From: Ottelia alismoides | Taxonomy: Eukaryota > Streptophyta > Magnoliopsida > Alismatales > Hydrocharitaceae | Reading direction: 5' to 3' | NCBI GenBank assembly: GCA_037367405.1 | Contig: JAZKJV010003126.1 | Span: 744,001-808,000 of the forward strand | Length of the DNA stretch: 64,000 bases | Shown here: in pieces, positions 1-11,925 of the stretch | Layout of the letters: each line of letters starts with the position of its first letter | Numbering within the stretch: the stretch's first letter is position 1 | Made by a program: the position numbers and the translations under genes | The notes under the pieces: generated by a model | Databases searched by the model: none | Seen by the model: only the letters and a program-made list of their open reading frames with translations | Told to the model about the DNA's origin: nothing

Positions 1-875
1 AAGCCAAAAATGACCTGTAAATAGCCTAACTTCCCAAATTTTCAACTCATTCATGCTAACTATGAATGACCCAAAACCACCTCCACTATGTACATATCAC
101 TAACAAGTATAAATAAAAAATACAAAAAATTACTAACCCAAATAAGTGGACAAAAAACCCAAATCCTAGTTTCAGGATTTCCGGACTAAAAACCTCTTAT
201 CTTCCTCATCCAGTGTACATATTAATCCTACTCACTTTTGAACGAATATACATTGAATTACCTTCAAAACAAGACCAAGTTCAAGTGAATCGGAGCTCAT
301 ATGTGAAAGTTGGGTATTGGGCCTCTTTTGTACATTTTGTATTTTAGCGGTTTTTGACCTATTATTTTATGTACATAAATAACCTATTTTAGTTCTTTTC
401 TTTTTCATTTGTATTCTTTGATGAATTTTTTCTTAAAATGTGCAAAAATCCAAATCCAAATTGAGCTTGAAATCAAAGAAACAAGTTGAGTCCGAGTCTT
501 CACTAACAACTTGTACAAAATTAGTCTTTTCTTTGTTTATTTTATTTCATATTTTTCTTAATTAATAAAAATCCAACAAAATTAGATTAATGTGTAATTA
601 TTTATATTTGATTTTACCATATTTTTTTCCGTATTTTTACGTGGTTTAAAAATAAAATAAAAATTATAAAATCCCAAAATCATGGTATTCTATGTACATG
701 GATACCCCAAAAATATCACTTTGTGCATTTGATCGACTTTGGTTTTGACGTATTCATGAAAGTTGTAGATCTCATCGAGACGAATAATTTTCGTGAAGAC
801 ACGTTTTCGATCGGAGGTTGTTTGCTATTTATTTTACATTTTACAAAATCTTTATTTTTTGAATTTTCTGGTGTT

Positions 876-996
876 GACACGTGGCCGCCCCTGGGGCCGC
901 CACGTGTCATCCTTTTTTCGCATTTTTATATTTGTTTTTTTTAAAAAATAATAAAAAATAAAAAATAAAAATGCCCCCACACGTGTAAGGCACGTG
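876..996. promoter_or_regulatory. Cluster of four CACGTG G-boxes, two in a long palindrome
   Basis: CACGTG occurs at 878-883, 901-906, 980-985 and 991-996. The first two sit in a near-perfect 33-bp palindrome (876-908) with arms GACACGTGGC and GCCACGTGTC around a C4-T-G4 centre. G-boxes are bound by plant bZIP and bHLH factors. The cluster lies 320-440 bp upstream of a TATA box, a plausible enhancer position for the H LTR. Confidence 0.5.
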
Positions 997-1316
997 CCAC
1001 CCATGCACGCGCTAAGCACATAGCCCCATCTAGGTCATCCGATCATCGCCCGATCGGACGGCCCGGGGATTGTCTTCCTCCAGGCGCATCTTTCCTCTTT
1101 AGCTCCGCCGCCCCTCCCGCGAATCTCACGCCGATCGCCGCCATGCCCCTTTATCTTGATTCTCGCCGTGCCACCCCTAATCAAATCCTGACCGTATCCC
1201 CTGACCCCCTTCCGATCTCGTCATCCTCCCATCAAATCCCAATCCCTCCAGTGATCCCCATCACGCCCAATCAACACCCCCGACATCCTTCCATAGCCGT
1301 TCGCTCGCTCCTCACC

Positions 1317-1323
1317 TATAAAA
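1317..1323 (+). promoter_or_regulatory. TATA box of the H LTR
   Basis: TATAAAA follows a GC-rich block. The copia element inserted within a few bases downstream, so the predicted start site now lies on the far side, just after 11926. Confidence 0.4.
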
Positions 1324-1327
1324 GCTT
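1323..1327. repeat. Target site duplication AGCTT, left copy (element G)
   Basis: AGCTT directly precedes the left LTR of G and is repeated at 11921-11925 directly after the right LTR. This 5-bp duplication proves that G is one insertion event. Confidence 0.9.
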
Positions 1328-3946
1328 TGAAGGATATGGTTAGATCCTCAAGCTCATCACGGAAGCGAGAGCGTCGTATCGAATACGACGAAGAGCGACT
1401 AGTCGCACTAGTTGCTCGATGCAGCGGATTTAAAAAATTTTCTTACGACGAAACCACATGATCCAAGAACACTTCTCGGATCGTTTCGTCTAAACCACAA
1501 ACAAGTAATTAGGATTACCTCTTGAAGCGTGGTTGCGATCAAGTCTCTAAATGAAGAGACCTCCTGTCTCAAGTCCGATCCGACGGAGGAGACGCTTGCG
1601 AGCGCGGGGATGAACCGCGTACTTCTCGCAATCCATGTTGATGATCCAAGCGGCGGATCTCCTGATCTCGACACACGAGATCCGACATCTTCTTCACGAG
1701 CGAGGCGCACCGAAGGAGATGGAGATCCACGAGCAGAAGAACGGGCAGCATAAAGACGATGCCGCGGCCGATGGAGAACTCTCCATGGCATCCTGGTGGA
1801 CGGCCATGAGAAGGAGAGAGAGGGCTGACCTCTAAAGAGAAAGAGAGAGGGAGAGAGAGATGCTTCTCAAGCATTATGTGTGTAAAGAGAGAGCATGGGT
1901 ATGCCTCTCTATTTATAGAGTTTTGGGATCCATGGATCTCAATCCATGTGTCATATAAAATCAATGGTTGAGATTGATTTATGACAATCCAATGGTCAAG
2001 GGTTGTTGTTGGTAAAAGCCAACAACTTGTGATTTAATTTTGATTAAATATATTTGATAAATCAAATATATATTAATACCAAATTAAACCAACTAAATAA
2101 GGAGTGGAAAAAAACAAATGAGAGCCTCCTTCCCTATTGGGAGGAGTGGACGGCCACCAATTCCATAAAGGAATTGGTGCCGCCCCCTCTTCCCATATGG
2201 GTTGCATATCTCCTTATTTTTCTCTCAACTTATTTTCCAACAATTATTCACCAAAAAATAATTCTCAATTAATTTTGGGAATATTGCAATCTTGACATTG
2301 GAATATTGTGAATCACATTCACAACCGAAAACAAAATGTAATTTACATTTTCAATTAATTAAACAATGTGTATCCAATACACATTAATAATTAATCTACT
2401 AATATAAATTATATTTAACTCTCTCTAATACATTATAAATCAAATTTATAATATATTATTAATAATTGGATATTACTATCCACATTATTCTTATCCTTGA
2501 TAATTAAATCATATTTAATCATCTTGGATCTCTTTATCTCATGTGTTCAAATAATATGAATCACATTCACATTATTCACATCTTTGATAATTAAATCACA
2601 TTTAATTATCTAAGATAACTCTCTTTATAATATGAATCAAATTCATATTATTCATGATAATTAAATCACATTTAATTATCCAATTTCTCAATGCTCGGAT
2701 ACATATATCAACAATAGAATTATCACTCTTTCAAGGACAATGCGCTTTCTCCGCGAATACTTGGAGATAAGACAGGGCGATTGTATTGTTCCACGTATAG
2801 TGACATGGATATTGAGTCACATCTCAAATCCAGATCTCGGGCCTCCCATAGATGCTTGATTAAATCAAGACCGCAATCTAATCTTCTCGTTGAATCTGAA
2901 TCACATTCAGATCAATGTCCAACATTTGACTAAGATCAGATTACATTCTCTACTGAGAGGAGTCACTAAAATCCAGACCGTTTCATCACTCCCTAGGAAT
3001 GGAAGCGTCATGGTTATACAACCGTTTATGATCACATCACCCTCAGGTATTCCTAATACCTGTACATCTGCATAGTGGAAGACTCCAGATTAAACCAGAA
3101 GTATTAGATCAACTTTACACTGTCTACTTCAGGGTTTTATCAGTAATTTTCTCATTTGATCATTGGGAGTCGGTATTGATCATAATACTTTCCAAAAGCA
3201 TATATCATACCTAGGTCTTGATCATATGCTTTCCAAAAGTATATATCAAACCTACAAATTCAGTCAAGCTTCCAAAGCGAGACGACCGTGCGCACGGAAT
3301 TTGATTCTTCCCAATATCTCTGAGTGAGCTCATGTCTTCCGGTTCAGTAGTGAACCTGTATGATCCCTTCGAGAGATCGTATTACTCATATGCCCTTATA
3401 TGCACACCAGCGCGCCGGTGTATAGACCTTGATTAGGTCATCAACCTATGGTCTGCCAAATGTACATACTCAGACATATAGTAACACATCTGTCTCTGGT
3501 CAGAGGATGTGTGCCTATATAATGACAGCATATGATATAGGACTTTGGTTATCTCGATCTCGTTAAGTCAACTCTTTGACCTAACTTATCCGACACCTCC
3601 GAATCTCTATTCCTATGCAGAGGACTGCATCAAGAGGTCGGTCAGATATCAACCTAAATGAGATAGGATTGCCATCTCCTACTCAGGGCTGGAGATATCT
3701 CTTAATAATCATTTGACGGTGCTTGATGAGTCCTCAATCTAACTCATTAGATATTCATCTAAGCACCAGCCTCTATGATTCAATAATTGAATCAACAGCT
3801 GTATGATCATTAAGATGGCCATGGTACATAACCTAATTGTACTAAGGGACCTATTATGCAAACTATGTACTCTTTATTTCAATTAAGGAGTGAATTGCAA
3901 TAACATTTATTGCATAATGGCTCGCCGTGGGCTCGCATGTCCAACA
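1328..3946 (-). repeat. 3' LTR of copia element G
   Basis: This 2.6-kb copy matches 9263-11920 along its whole length. It keeps the TATA motif CTATAAATAG (minus strand, 1909-1918) and the GC-rich leader island at about 1330-1830. It also keeps two adjacent palindromes near the LTR end: CGTCGTATCGAATACGACG (1372-1390) and GCGACTAGTCGC (1395-1406). Minus-strand open frames in the island (for example 1408-1791) recur in the other LTR. They are leader sequence, not a recognised protein. Confidence 0.93.
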
Positions 3947-3960
3947 ATCTCCCACTAGCC
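3947..3960 (-). other. Polypurine tract of element G
   Basis: On the minus strand the bases before the 3' LTR read GGCTAGTGGGAGAT, followed directly by TGTTGGACATG. This is the usual plus-strand primer arrangement of plant copia elements and fixes the orientation. Confidence 0.85.
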
Positions 3961-5300
3961 CAAAGAGCCATTAATGGGCTAATCATTTAAACCCACACTC
4001 ATGTGACAATCATAGGCTATTTAGAAAATATCTAGGTAAGCTGATCAGTCACTCTGTTCTCAAGAGACTGCCAAGTTTTTTACGGAACTTGCATATCTCC
4101 TAGTAACAGTGATCGCATCCAATGCGAACGTTGCATCTCATGCAACCGATACTCAATTTTGTTGGTTATAGTGTCCTTGACACTACATCTTATTAATTAT
4201 CATAACCGGTATTCCCATAATCCTTATTAGAATACCTTCATTCCTAGAGATCTCTATCTCCTAAGGTATCTACAGTCAAGACCCTTATAGATCACTATCT
4301 ACAAGGTCTTAAACCTTTGAAGATAAGACTTTGAGATCACTATCTCTAAGTTTCATCATCTTTGAAGATATTGTTATTACTGCAATCAAGTGTTTTATCT
4401 CCATAGTAGGATTAGTAACAGTTTACTACTCCCACTGCATGGCAGACATCTGGCTCTTGTACACATCTAGCATATACCGAGCTTCTCATAACTGATGCAC
4501 AAGTGCAAGCAGTTCTAGCATTCACTTCCTCAACTCTTTGAGGTGCTATCCCTTTAGACAGGTCACTACCACATCTTAAGGGAAGGAAGCCTTTCTTGGA
4601 ATTTTCCAGAAAATGGAATAAGTCCAAGGTGTACTACTAATGCGACAGTCCCAATACCCTCTTCTCTTTGCTTCTGAACGACTTCATAATTAAGATCTAA
4701 GAGGTATCTTTGAGATCATATCCCAAAGTATGGAACAACCAAATTTGAAAACACTTTATTATTTATTCTTATATCATTTTAAATGATTAGAATAATATCT
4801 ACACTTAGCACGATGAACACAATGGTACTCCCACTAAGCTTTACATGGTTCATCAAGATTCTATCTGAAATCATAACATTTATAATTTCATTAAATCTTA
4901 TGTTCCAACTACAAGAAACTTATTTGAGTCCAAAGATGGAGTTCTTCAGCTAGCACACCTTGCTTTCCTCAACCATGAAGCCTTGGGCTACTTCATATGA
5001 ATATCCTTAGAGAGGTATCCATAGAGTAATGCAATCTTGACTCGCATCATGAAGATGTCAAAGACATGTTGTGTAGCTATAGTTAGCAACATTCTGATGG
5101 GTTAAAGCAAGGCCACTGGAGAGCAAGTCTCATCGGAAGCGATGTCTTCTCTTCGGTGTGTAGCTCATGGCTACGAACCGTGCTTTGAAGGTCTCTACCT
5201 TCTCATCAGGTTCCCTCTTTCTATTGAAGATCCATTTAGACCTTAATGGGTCTTACCCATATAGGTGGATCCTCGAGGGTCCATATACAACACTTGTATA
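3961..5300 (-). pseudogene. Decayed copia reverse transcriptase and RNase H
   Basis: Several minus-strand pieces match plant copia RT and RNase H. The RT start, KWIFNRKREPDEKVETFKAR, is encoded near 5160-5237. A degraded stretch like the EETFSPVA...IRILL block follows near 5040-5120. The catalytic YVDD box is seen as SVDI near 4800-4850. The block leading into RNase H (4412-4627) contains SKKGFLPLRCGSDLSKG and RCVQEPDVCHAVG, resembling the SKKGFLPF and CTRPDICYAVG motifs of the family. Frames change between pieces and stops are frequent, so no functional enzyme is encoded. In the living family the protein copies element RNA into DNA inside virus-like particles. The 3961-4400 part is too eroded for residue-level calls. 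Confidence 0.8.
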
Positions 5301-6260
5301 TGAAGTCTACATTAGACTTTTATTGCTAACATCCATCTATCCATGTCATGATCCTTAGGATCTTTATCACATGAAGTCCAATCATTTTCACATGGAATAC
5401 ATCCTCAAACTTATTTGAAGAAGTATTAGTGTTTCATCTTCAATTATTCTTTTGTTTCCGATTTCAGGAGCCTCATTATCTTTTCAAGATTAAATGAGTT
5501 CCTTTACTTCATTTTCATCTTGATTCTCAAGAGAGTCATCCTATAAGAATCATATTCTCAAAGATTATATCTTTTAAGAATCTCAAGGTCATAAAGTAGG
5601 TATCCAATACCATCCTTTATTTTCCTAATGAAGTAGCACTCTCCAGTGCTAGATTCCAACTAAATCACATGGAACCTTATTAAGTATATAATGCAGTCTC
5701 TACTACATATATATCTTGGAAACTTAAGAGATAATTATGCTAGGATTAATCATTGATTAAATCATGTCACACATGATCAATTGTATCTCCCTACAACTCC
5801 TTTGAGTTAAGGTTCATTAGGAGGATTGAGATAGGAATGATATTCATATCTCCATAAGGTATTTCTTAAATTCATCTAATAGGTACAGGCTACCTTGGTT
5901 AGATCAAATTCATTTCATCTTCCTTCAAACTTTGGTTCTAAACCAAAATTGCGAAATCTTTGAACATTTCAAAGGTTTCTTAGGTGAAGAGAAGAAATAT
6001 CATATCATACATAATCATTAACAGATATCACATATCCATAATGTTTATTATGATATAGATGATTTGCATACATCAATATGCATGAGATCCTTAATACCTT
6101 GACACCTTACACCTTTCCCAAGGAAGGGTGTATTGGACATTTTACTTTGAATACAATATTCACAAGTATGTGAGATTTGAATCTTTAGACAATCTAAAGT
6201 TTCATGTCTTACCAGTCCATTGATTTCATCAACAGACATATGTCCAAAATTTGATGTCAG
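5301..6260 (-). pseudogene. Decayed copia integrase (GAG-pre-integrase and start of core)
   Basis: A 63-residue minus-strand frame at 6048-6239 contains HTCEYCIQSKMSNTPFLGKG followed by LMHIDVC. This matches the zinc-binding module of copia integrase and the first Asp of its catalytic core. Upstream on the same strand is a GHMSVDEING stretch equivalent to the family LGH(I/M)SE. The remaining core, 5301-6040, is AT-rich and broken, and I could not place the second Asp or the Glu. Integrase joins element cDNA to the chromosome; this copy cannot. Confidence 0.75.
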
Positions 6261-9244
6261 ATCATTGTCAAATGGTCTTTATCCTCCTATTGATCTTTTA
6301 AAGGTTTAATTTTCAGTATTAGAAATCTTAATGAACCATTCAATAATTTTCTAATTTAATAGAGTCCACTAGATTTTAGATTATTATCTGAAATATTTCC
6401 ATCATAACTCTTTATGATAGATTTATTACAGAATTCATGTTTATATCCAACAATTAGAAATAAACAATGAGTGTATTCTAATATCTAGGTCATAGAGACA
6501 TTCTCTAAGACTAAGGGCTCCCACTGAAAATATGAAGTCTATTGATCTCATGGAAATTGTTGCAACACTTGCATCACTTTCAACATGGATGACCAATAAA
6601 CCTTAAGATCAAATTTCTAATACATATGCAACCAATTTCAAGTGTCATTAGAAAATTTGAGATACAATTATTAGACTTTATCTTATCAAATAAGTAAGTC
6701 AATATCAATGATTATATGTAGATTATACTGATGCTCCATCCGAGTCCTTTTCTCAGGATTCTAGACAGACTTGATAGTCATACTATCAACACATCAACTT
6801 ATTGCAGTATTGGCATTCATCCAACTCTTTGGATGTCATATGGAAGTCACAGAAGTACATTCAACTCTTTGACTATACCTCTTACTTGGGTCCAACCCAT
6901 GCTTCTACTGCGCTCCCTTTGTCTATAAGCAACCTTTGCTCAAGACCAAGGATCTCTTATGTTAAAATCAAAAATTTCAATATAAGAGTATTTCAACATT
7001 TATACAAGCTTCATTTAAGTTCATATAATATGAATATTATGAAGCTTCATGAATGACTAGAGTATAGACAGTAGAATGATGACACTCATCATCTACATCC
7101 ATCTAAACTCTTTGAAATATAGGTTCAGGTAGGTATTCAAACAATTTGAATACATTATCTCTAATAGAGCTACCATTCTACATGATGTAGAGAACCATGT
7201 CATTCATGATTAAATGTCAAGAGCACATATATATGCTAGAATATCTTTATTGATTTTATAAGGATTAATTTGATAATTACGATCATCATCGACATGTCAC
7301 TTCAAAAGTACATTCGATAAGATCAAGACTTGTAGAGACATACAAACCCTAGGGTTTTAGTCCTATTGTCTTATTTAATTATCACTTCTCATTGTTATGA
7401 GGAAACTTGCACATTGCAACCACATACATTGTGTGTCCAATTGCAAGTACAATATCTGGATCAAGGGTCCAATCCATGATATTCTACTGGTTATTAATGA
7501 GTATAACATTGAGTGGGTTTAATGAAGGATAATCTGAAATAAGTAATTTGCATAAGGGTATATATTTATATATATACATGTTTTACTTTGAATTAGGAAT
7601 TTTATATCAAAGTTGTCTTGCCATGTCAACAATGAAAGTTCATTCCCTTAATCACTTTCAATGTAAGAGATATACTTACCATCATATCTCAAGCAAGATC
7701 TGGGATCTCCTTCCTTATCTTTGTTGCATCCCAATAATATGAGAACCTACAACTCAGATAAAAAAGAAGCGGGAACACATTCCGCCTTGCAAGTCCAACT
7801 TGCATTTCCCAATTCGGTCTTTAACACCCGGGGCCCACCACCCCTAAGGTGATGTTGACCCGTCATTAATTGAACCAACCGTCAACAGGAATACAACTCG
7901 CTATGCGCAATCCAATATCGCCCCAATAATATGAGGACCCGATATTGGGGTCACTACGCATACGTCCTTACTCTTTCGAGAAGCGATGAGCCCGATCCAA
8001 ATGGATCATATGCAGGAGCTGTCACTTCGGACAAGCGTCTCCCACATATAATATCTGGCGACGAAACCCTTCGCCTTGACGGGAGACCATGGATGTCACT
8101 TATGTGATCCTCCATATCTTATTCAAATTAAATTAATTTCTATGAATCACATTCATATAATTAATTCTTCCAAGGGAATTATTAACTCTAATCATATTAG
8201 AGTATTCTTAATTGGACATAATTAACTTAATCATATTAAATTAATTATCAATCCAATTTAATCAATCAAACTTAATTTTATGCTTGAATATACATATATG
8301 ATATTATTCTCAAAGTACGTATTAATTCGAATTTTAATAATTAGAAAAATACATCATAATCCCTCGGACATTATCCCGGCCCTACCCGCTGTCATGGCCA
8401 GTACCGACGGGAGTGGGGCGGACCACATACGTTGCAACCCGCTGACCAGCGATCCCCGACTAGACACCATATCCACCTCGGGAAAGGATAATGCCAAATT
8501 GATTATTTTGTACTTGAGATGATCATCGGTTCTTCAACCGAAATTATACCATATAGTAATCAAAACAATTTTGATTTTAAGGAAATTTGCTAGGCAAATT
8601 CCCAAGTCCTATTCAAGCAAGAAGTTTGATGATTGTAATTCCAATTAAGGTTTAGATCAAATCTAATCAACTAATTGGTTGGGGCCAAGTCAATTAGGCA
8701 AATAATCATGTTTCAATATTTCACAAATATTTTTCAAGATTATTTCATGAAATTAACAATTAATTTCACTAATTGACAATCACTTGGTTCTAGATTAGGA
8801 AAGCAATTTCAGCAGTGACCCCTACTTACTAAAATTGGCATATCTCAATCATATTAAATCCAAATTAAGCAAAGTCAATTTCTAAAGTTTGCTAATTTGA
8901 TTTAGGACAGAACCTAAGTGATGTTTCACGCATTTCGAGGCAAGTCTAAACAGTAATTAACACTTTAATCACGTTCAGATTCACAGTTCCCGCAACAGTG
9001 CATACATGTTCATTAAAACGACCATATCTCGAGCATACGAAATCCGATTTACGCAAACTCAGATCCTATTGTTTCCTTATTTAATGGGGAACATAATCCA
9101 AGTATAAAATTCGTGTTTAAACAATTTAAACAGTGCCGAATTTCTTTACTAAACAGATCTACGAAATCAAATGCGATGAAAACTTTCGCGACCTTAACGA
9201 ACCCAAGTCGTCCTCGGTTAGCGAATCATATTCGAAACCATTAA
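6261..9244 (-). pseudogene. Eroded copia gag/protease and leader region
   Basis: By position this should hold the leader, gag and protease of G, but I cannot recognise a gag or protease motif with confidence. The DNA is AT-rich with short frames only. Two GC-richer islands stand out, at about 7750-8110 and 8360-8500. The phrase CCCAATAATATGAG occurs twice, at about 7730 and 7925, suggesting a small internal duplication. No function is assigned. Confidence 0.4.
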
Positions 9245-9260
9245 CCTGGCTTTGATACCA
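9245..9260 (-). other. Primer binding site of element G (initiator Met-tRNA type)
   Basis: On the minus strand the sequence two bases inside the 5' LTR reads TGGTATCAAAGCCAGG. It begins like TGGTATCAGAGC, complementary to the 3' end of plant initiator methionine tRNA, the usual primer of copia elements. Confidence 0.88.
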
Positions 9261-9262
9261 CT

Positions 9263-11920
9263 TGAAGGATATGGTTAGATCCTCAAGCGCATCACGGAAG
9301 CGTGAGCGTCGTATCGAATACGACGAAGAGCGACTAGTCGCACTAGTTGCTCGATGCAGCGGAATTTAAAAAATTTTCTTACGACGAAACCACATGATCC
9401 AAGAACACTTCTCGGATTGTTTCGTCTAAACCACAAACAAGTAATTAGGATTACCTCTTGAAGCGTGGTTGCGATCAAGTCTCTAAATGAAGAGACCTCC
9501 TGTCTCAAGTCCGATCCGACGGAGGAGACGCTTGCGAGCGCGGGGATGAACCGCGTACTTCTCGCAATCCATGTTGATGATCCAAGCGGCGGATCTCCCG
9601 ATCTCGACACACGAGATCCGACATCTTCTTTACGGGCGAGGCGCACCGAAGGAGACGGAGATCCACGAGTAGAAGAACGGGCAGCATAACGACGATGCCG
9701 CGGCGATGGACAACCTCTCCATGGCATCCATGGTGGACGGCCATGAGAAGGAGAGAGAGGGCTGACCTCTAAAGAGAAAGAGAGAGGGAGAGAGAGATGC
9801 TTCTCAAGCATTATGTGTGTAAAGAGAGAGCATGGGTATGCCTCTCTATTTATAGGGTTTTGGGATCCATGGATCTCAATCCATGTGTCATATAAAATCA
9901 ATGGTTGAGATTGATTTATGACAATCCAATGGTCAAGGTTGTTGTTGGTAAAAGCCAACAACTTGTGATTTAATTTTGATTAAATATATTTGATAAATCA
10001 AATATATATTAATACCAAATTAAACCAACTAAATAAGGAGTGGAAAAAAAAAAGAGAGCCTCCTTCCCTATTGGGAGGAGTGGACGGCCACCAATTCCAT
10101 AAAGGAATTGGTGCCGCCCCCCTCTTCCCATATGGGGAGGGCAATCGCATGGATTCCCATGGGATTGCATATCTCCTTGTTTTTCTCTCAACTTATTTTC
10201 CAACAATTATTCACCAAAAAATAATTCTCAATTAATTTTGGGAATATTGCAATCTTGACATTGGAATATTGTGAATCACATTCACAACCCAAAACAAAAT
10301 GTAATTTACATTTTCAATTAATTAAACAATGTGTATCCAATACACAATAATAATTAATCTACTAATATAAATTATATTTAACTCTCTCTAATACATTATA
10401 AATCACATTTATAATATATTATGAATAATTGGATATTACTATCCACATTATTCTTATCCTTGATAATTAAATCATATTTAATCATCTTGGATCTCTTTAT
10501 CTCATGTGTTCAAATAATATGAATCACATTCACATTATTCACATCTTTGATCATTAAATCACATTTAATATCTAAGATAACTCTCTTTATAATATGAATC
10601 AAATTCATATTATTCATGATAATTAAATCACATTTAATTATCCATTTTCTCAATGCTCGGATACATATATCAACAATAGAATTATCCATGAACTCTTTCA
10701 AGGACAATGCGCTTTCTCCGCGAATACTTGGAGATAAGGACAGGGCGATTGTATTGTTCCACGTATAGTGACATGGATATTGAGATCACATCTCAAATCC
10801 AGATCTCGGGCCTCCCATAGATGCTTGATTAAATCAAGACCGCAAATCTAATCTTCTCGTTGAATCTGAATCACATTCAGATCAATGTCCAACATTTGGA
10901 CTAAGATCAGATTACTTCTCTACTGAGAGGAGTCACTAAAATCCAGACCCGTTTCATCACTCCCTAGGAATGGAAGCGTCATGGTTATACAACCGTTTAT
11001 GATCACATCACCCTCAGGTATTCCTAATACCTGTACATCCTGCATAGTGGAAGACTCAGATTAAACCAGAAGTATTAGATCAACTTTACACTGTCTACTT
11101 CAGGGTTTTATCAGTAAGTTTCTCATTCGATCATTGGGAGTCGGTATTGATCATATACTTTCCAAAAGCATATATCATACCTAGGTCTTGATCATATGCT
11201 TTCCAAAAGTATATATCAAACCTACAAATTCAGTAAAGCTTCCAAAGCGAGACGACCGTGCGCACGGAATTTGATTCTTCCCAATATCTCATGAGTGAGC
11301 TCATGTCTTCCGGTTCAGTAGTGAACCTGTATGATCCCTTCGAGAGATCGTATTACTCATATGCCCTTATATGCACACCAGCGCGCCGGTGTATAGACCT
11401 TGATTAGGTCATCAACCTATTGGTCTGCCAAATGTACATACTCAGACATATAGTAACACATCTGTCTCTGGTCAGAGGATGTGTGCCTATATAATGACAT
11501 CATATGATATAGGACTTTGGTTATCTCGATCTCGTTAAGTCAACTCTTTGACCTAACTTATCCGACACCTCCGAATCTCTATTCCTATGCAGAGGACCTG
11601 CATCAAGAGGTCGGTCAGATATCAACCTAAATGAGATAGGATTGCCATCTCCTACTCAGGCTGGAGATCATCTCTTAATAATCATTTGAGGTGCTTGATG
11701 AGTCCTCAATCTAACTCATTAGATATTCATCTAAGCACCAGCCTCTATGATTCAATAATTGAATCAACAGCTGTATGATCATTAAGATGGCCATGGTACA
11801 TAACCCTAATTGTACTAAGGGACCTATTATGCAAACTATGTACTCTTTATTTCAGATTAAGGAGTGAATTGCAATAACATTTATTGCATAATGGCTCGCC
11901 GTGGGCTCGCATGTCCAACA
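9263..11920 (-). repeat. 5' LTR of copia element G
   Basis: This 2.66-kb copy of the G LTR would be the active promoter copy. It carries a TATA box (9846-9855), then a CT-rich and GC-rich leader with a long minus-strand frame (9275-9961, 228 codons). That frame is not closed by a matching protein family, and its counterpart in the other LTR is shorter, so I treat it as leader sequence. The AT-rich remainder is U3. Confidence 0.92.
9846..9855 (-). promoter_or_regulatory. TATA box in the 5' LTR of element G
   Basis: CTATAAATAG on the minus strand matches the plant TATA consensus. It is also present in the 3' LTR. The diverged K LTR has TATAAAAGGAG at the equivalent place. Confidence 0.7.
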
Positions 11921-11925
11921 AGCTT
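11921..11925. repeat. Target site duplication AGCTT, right copy (element G)
   Basis: Matches 1323-1327. Confidence 0.9.

Larger units (their letters stand above)
1..1327 (+). mobile_element. Element H: upstream part of an Athila-type LTR, split by copia element G
   Basis: This stretch has no gene. It is AT-rich up to about 870, then a GC-rich block from about 975 with CACGTG motifs, a Pro/Ser-rich short frame from 1143, and a TATA box just before the copia insertion. The sequence continues at 11926 after removal of the copia element and one AGCTT target copy. The continuation ends at 13768 with a U5 signature and terminus resembling the LTR of element B. I infer a single long LTR in plus orientation whose 5' end lies left of the window. 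The coding-looking frame at 1143-1343 is probably leader sequence and not a gene. It could instead be a decayed host promoter, but the U5 similarity argues against that. Confidence 0.55.
1328..11920 (-). mobile_element. Element G: nearly full-length Ty1/copia LTR retrotransposon
   Basis: The element is 10.6 kb and carries two similar LTRs in direct orientation. Read on the minus strand each begins TGTTGGACATGCGAG and ends ATATCCTTCA. A Met-tRNA-type primer site follows the right LTR and a purine tract precedes the left one, so the element runs right to left. Between the LTRs lie integrase remnants near 6.1 kb, RT near 5 kb and RNase H near 4.5 kb. That order (integrase before RT) is diagnostic of Ty1/copia. 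Coding frames are broken throughout. The two LTRs differ by scattered substitutions and small indels, including an absence of about 30 bp near 2190 on the left. By eye this pair is more alike than those of B or F, so G is probably among the younger insertions. Confidence 0.93.

Noticed and set aside
5167..5358. Plus-strand frame of 63 codons
   Set aside because: It is the shadow of the copia RT encoded on the minus strand.
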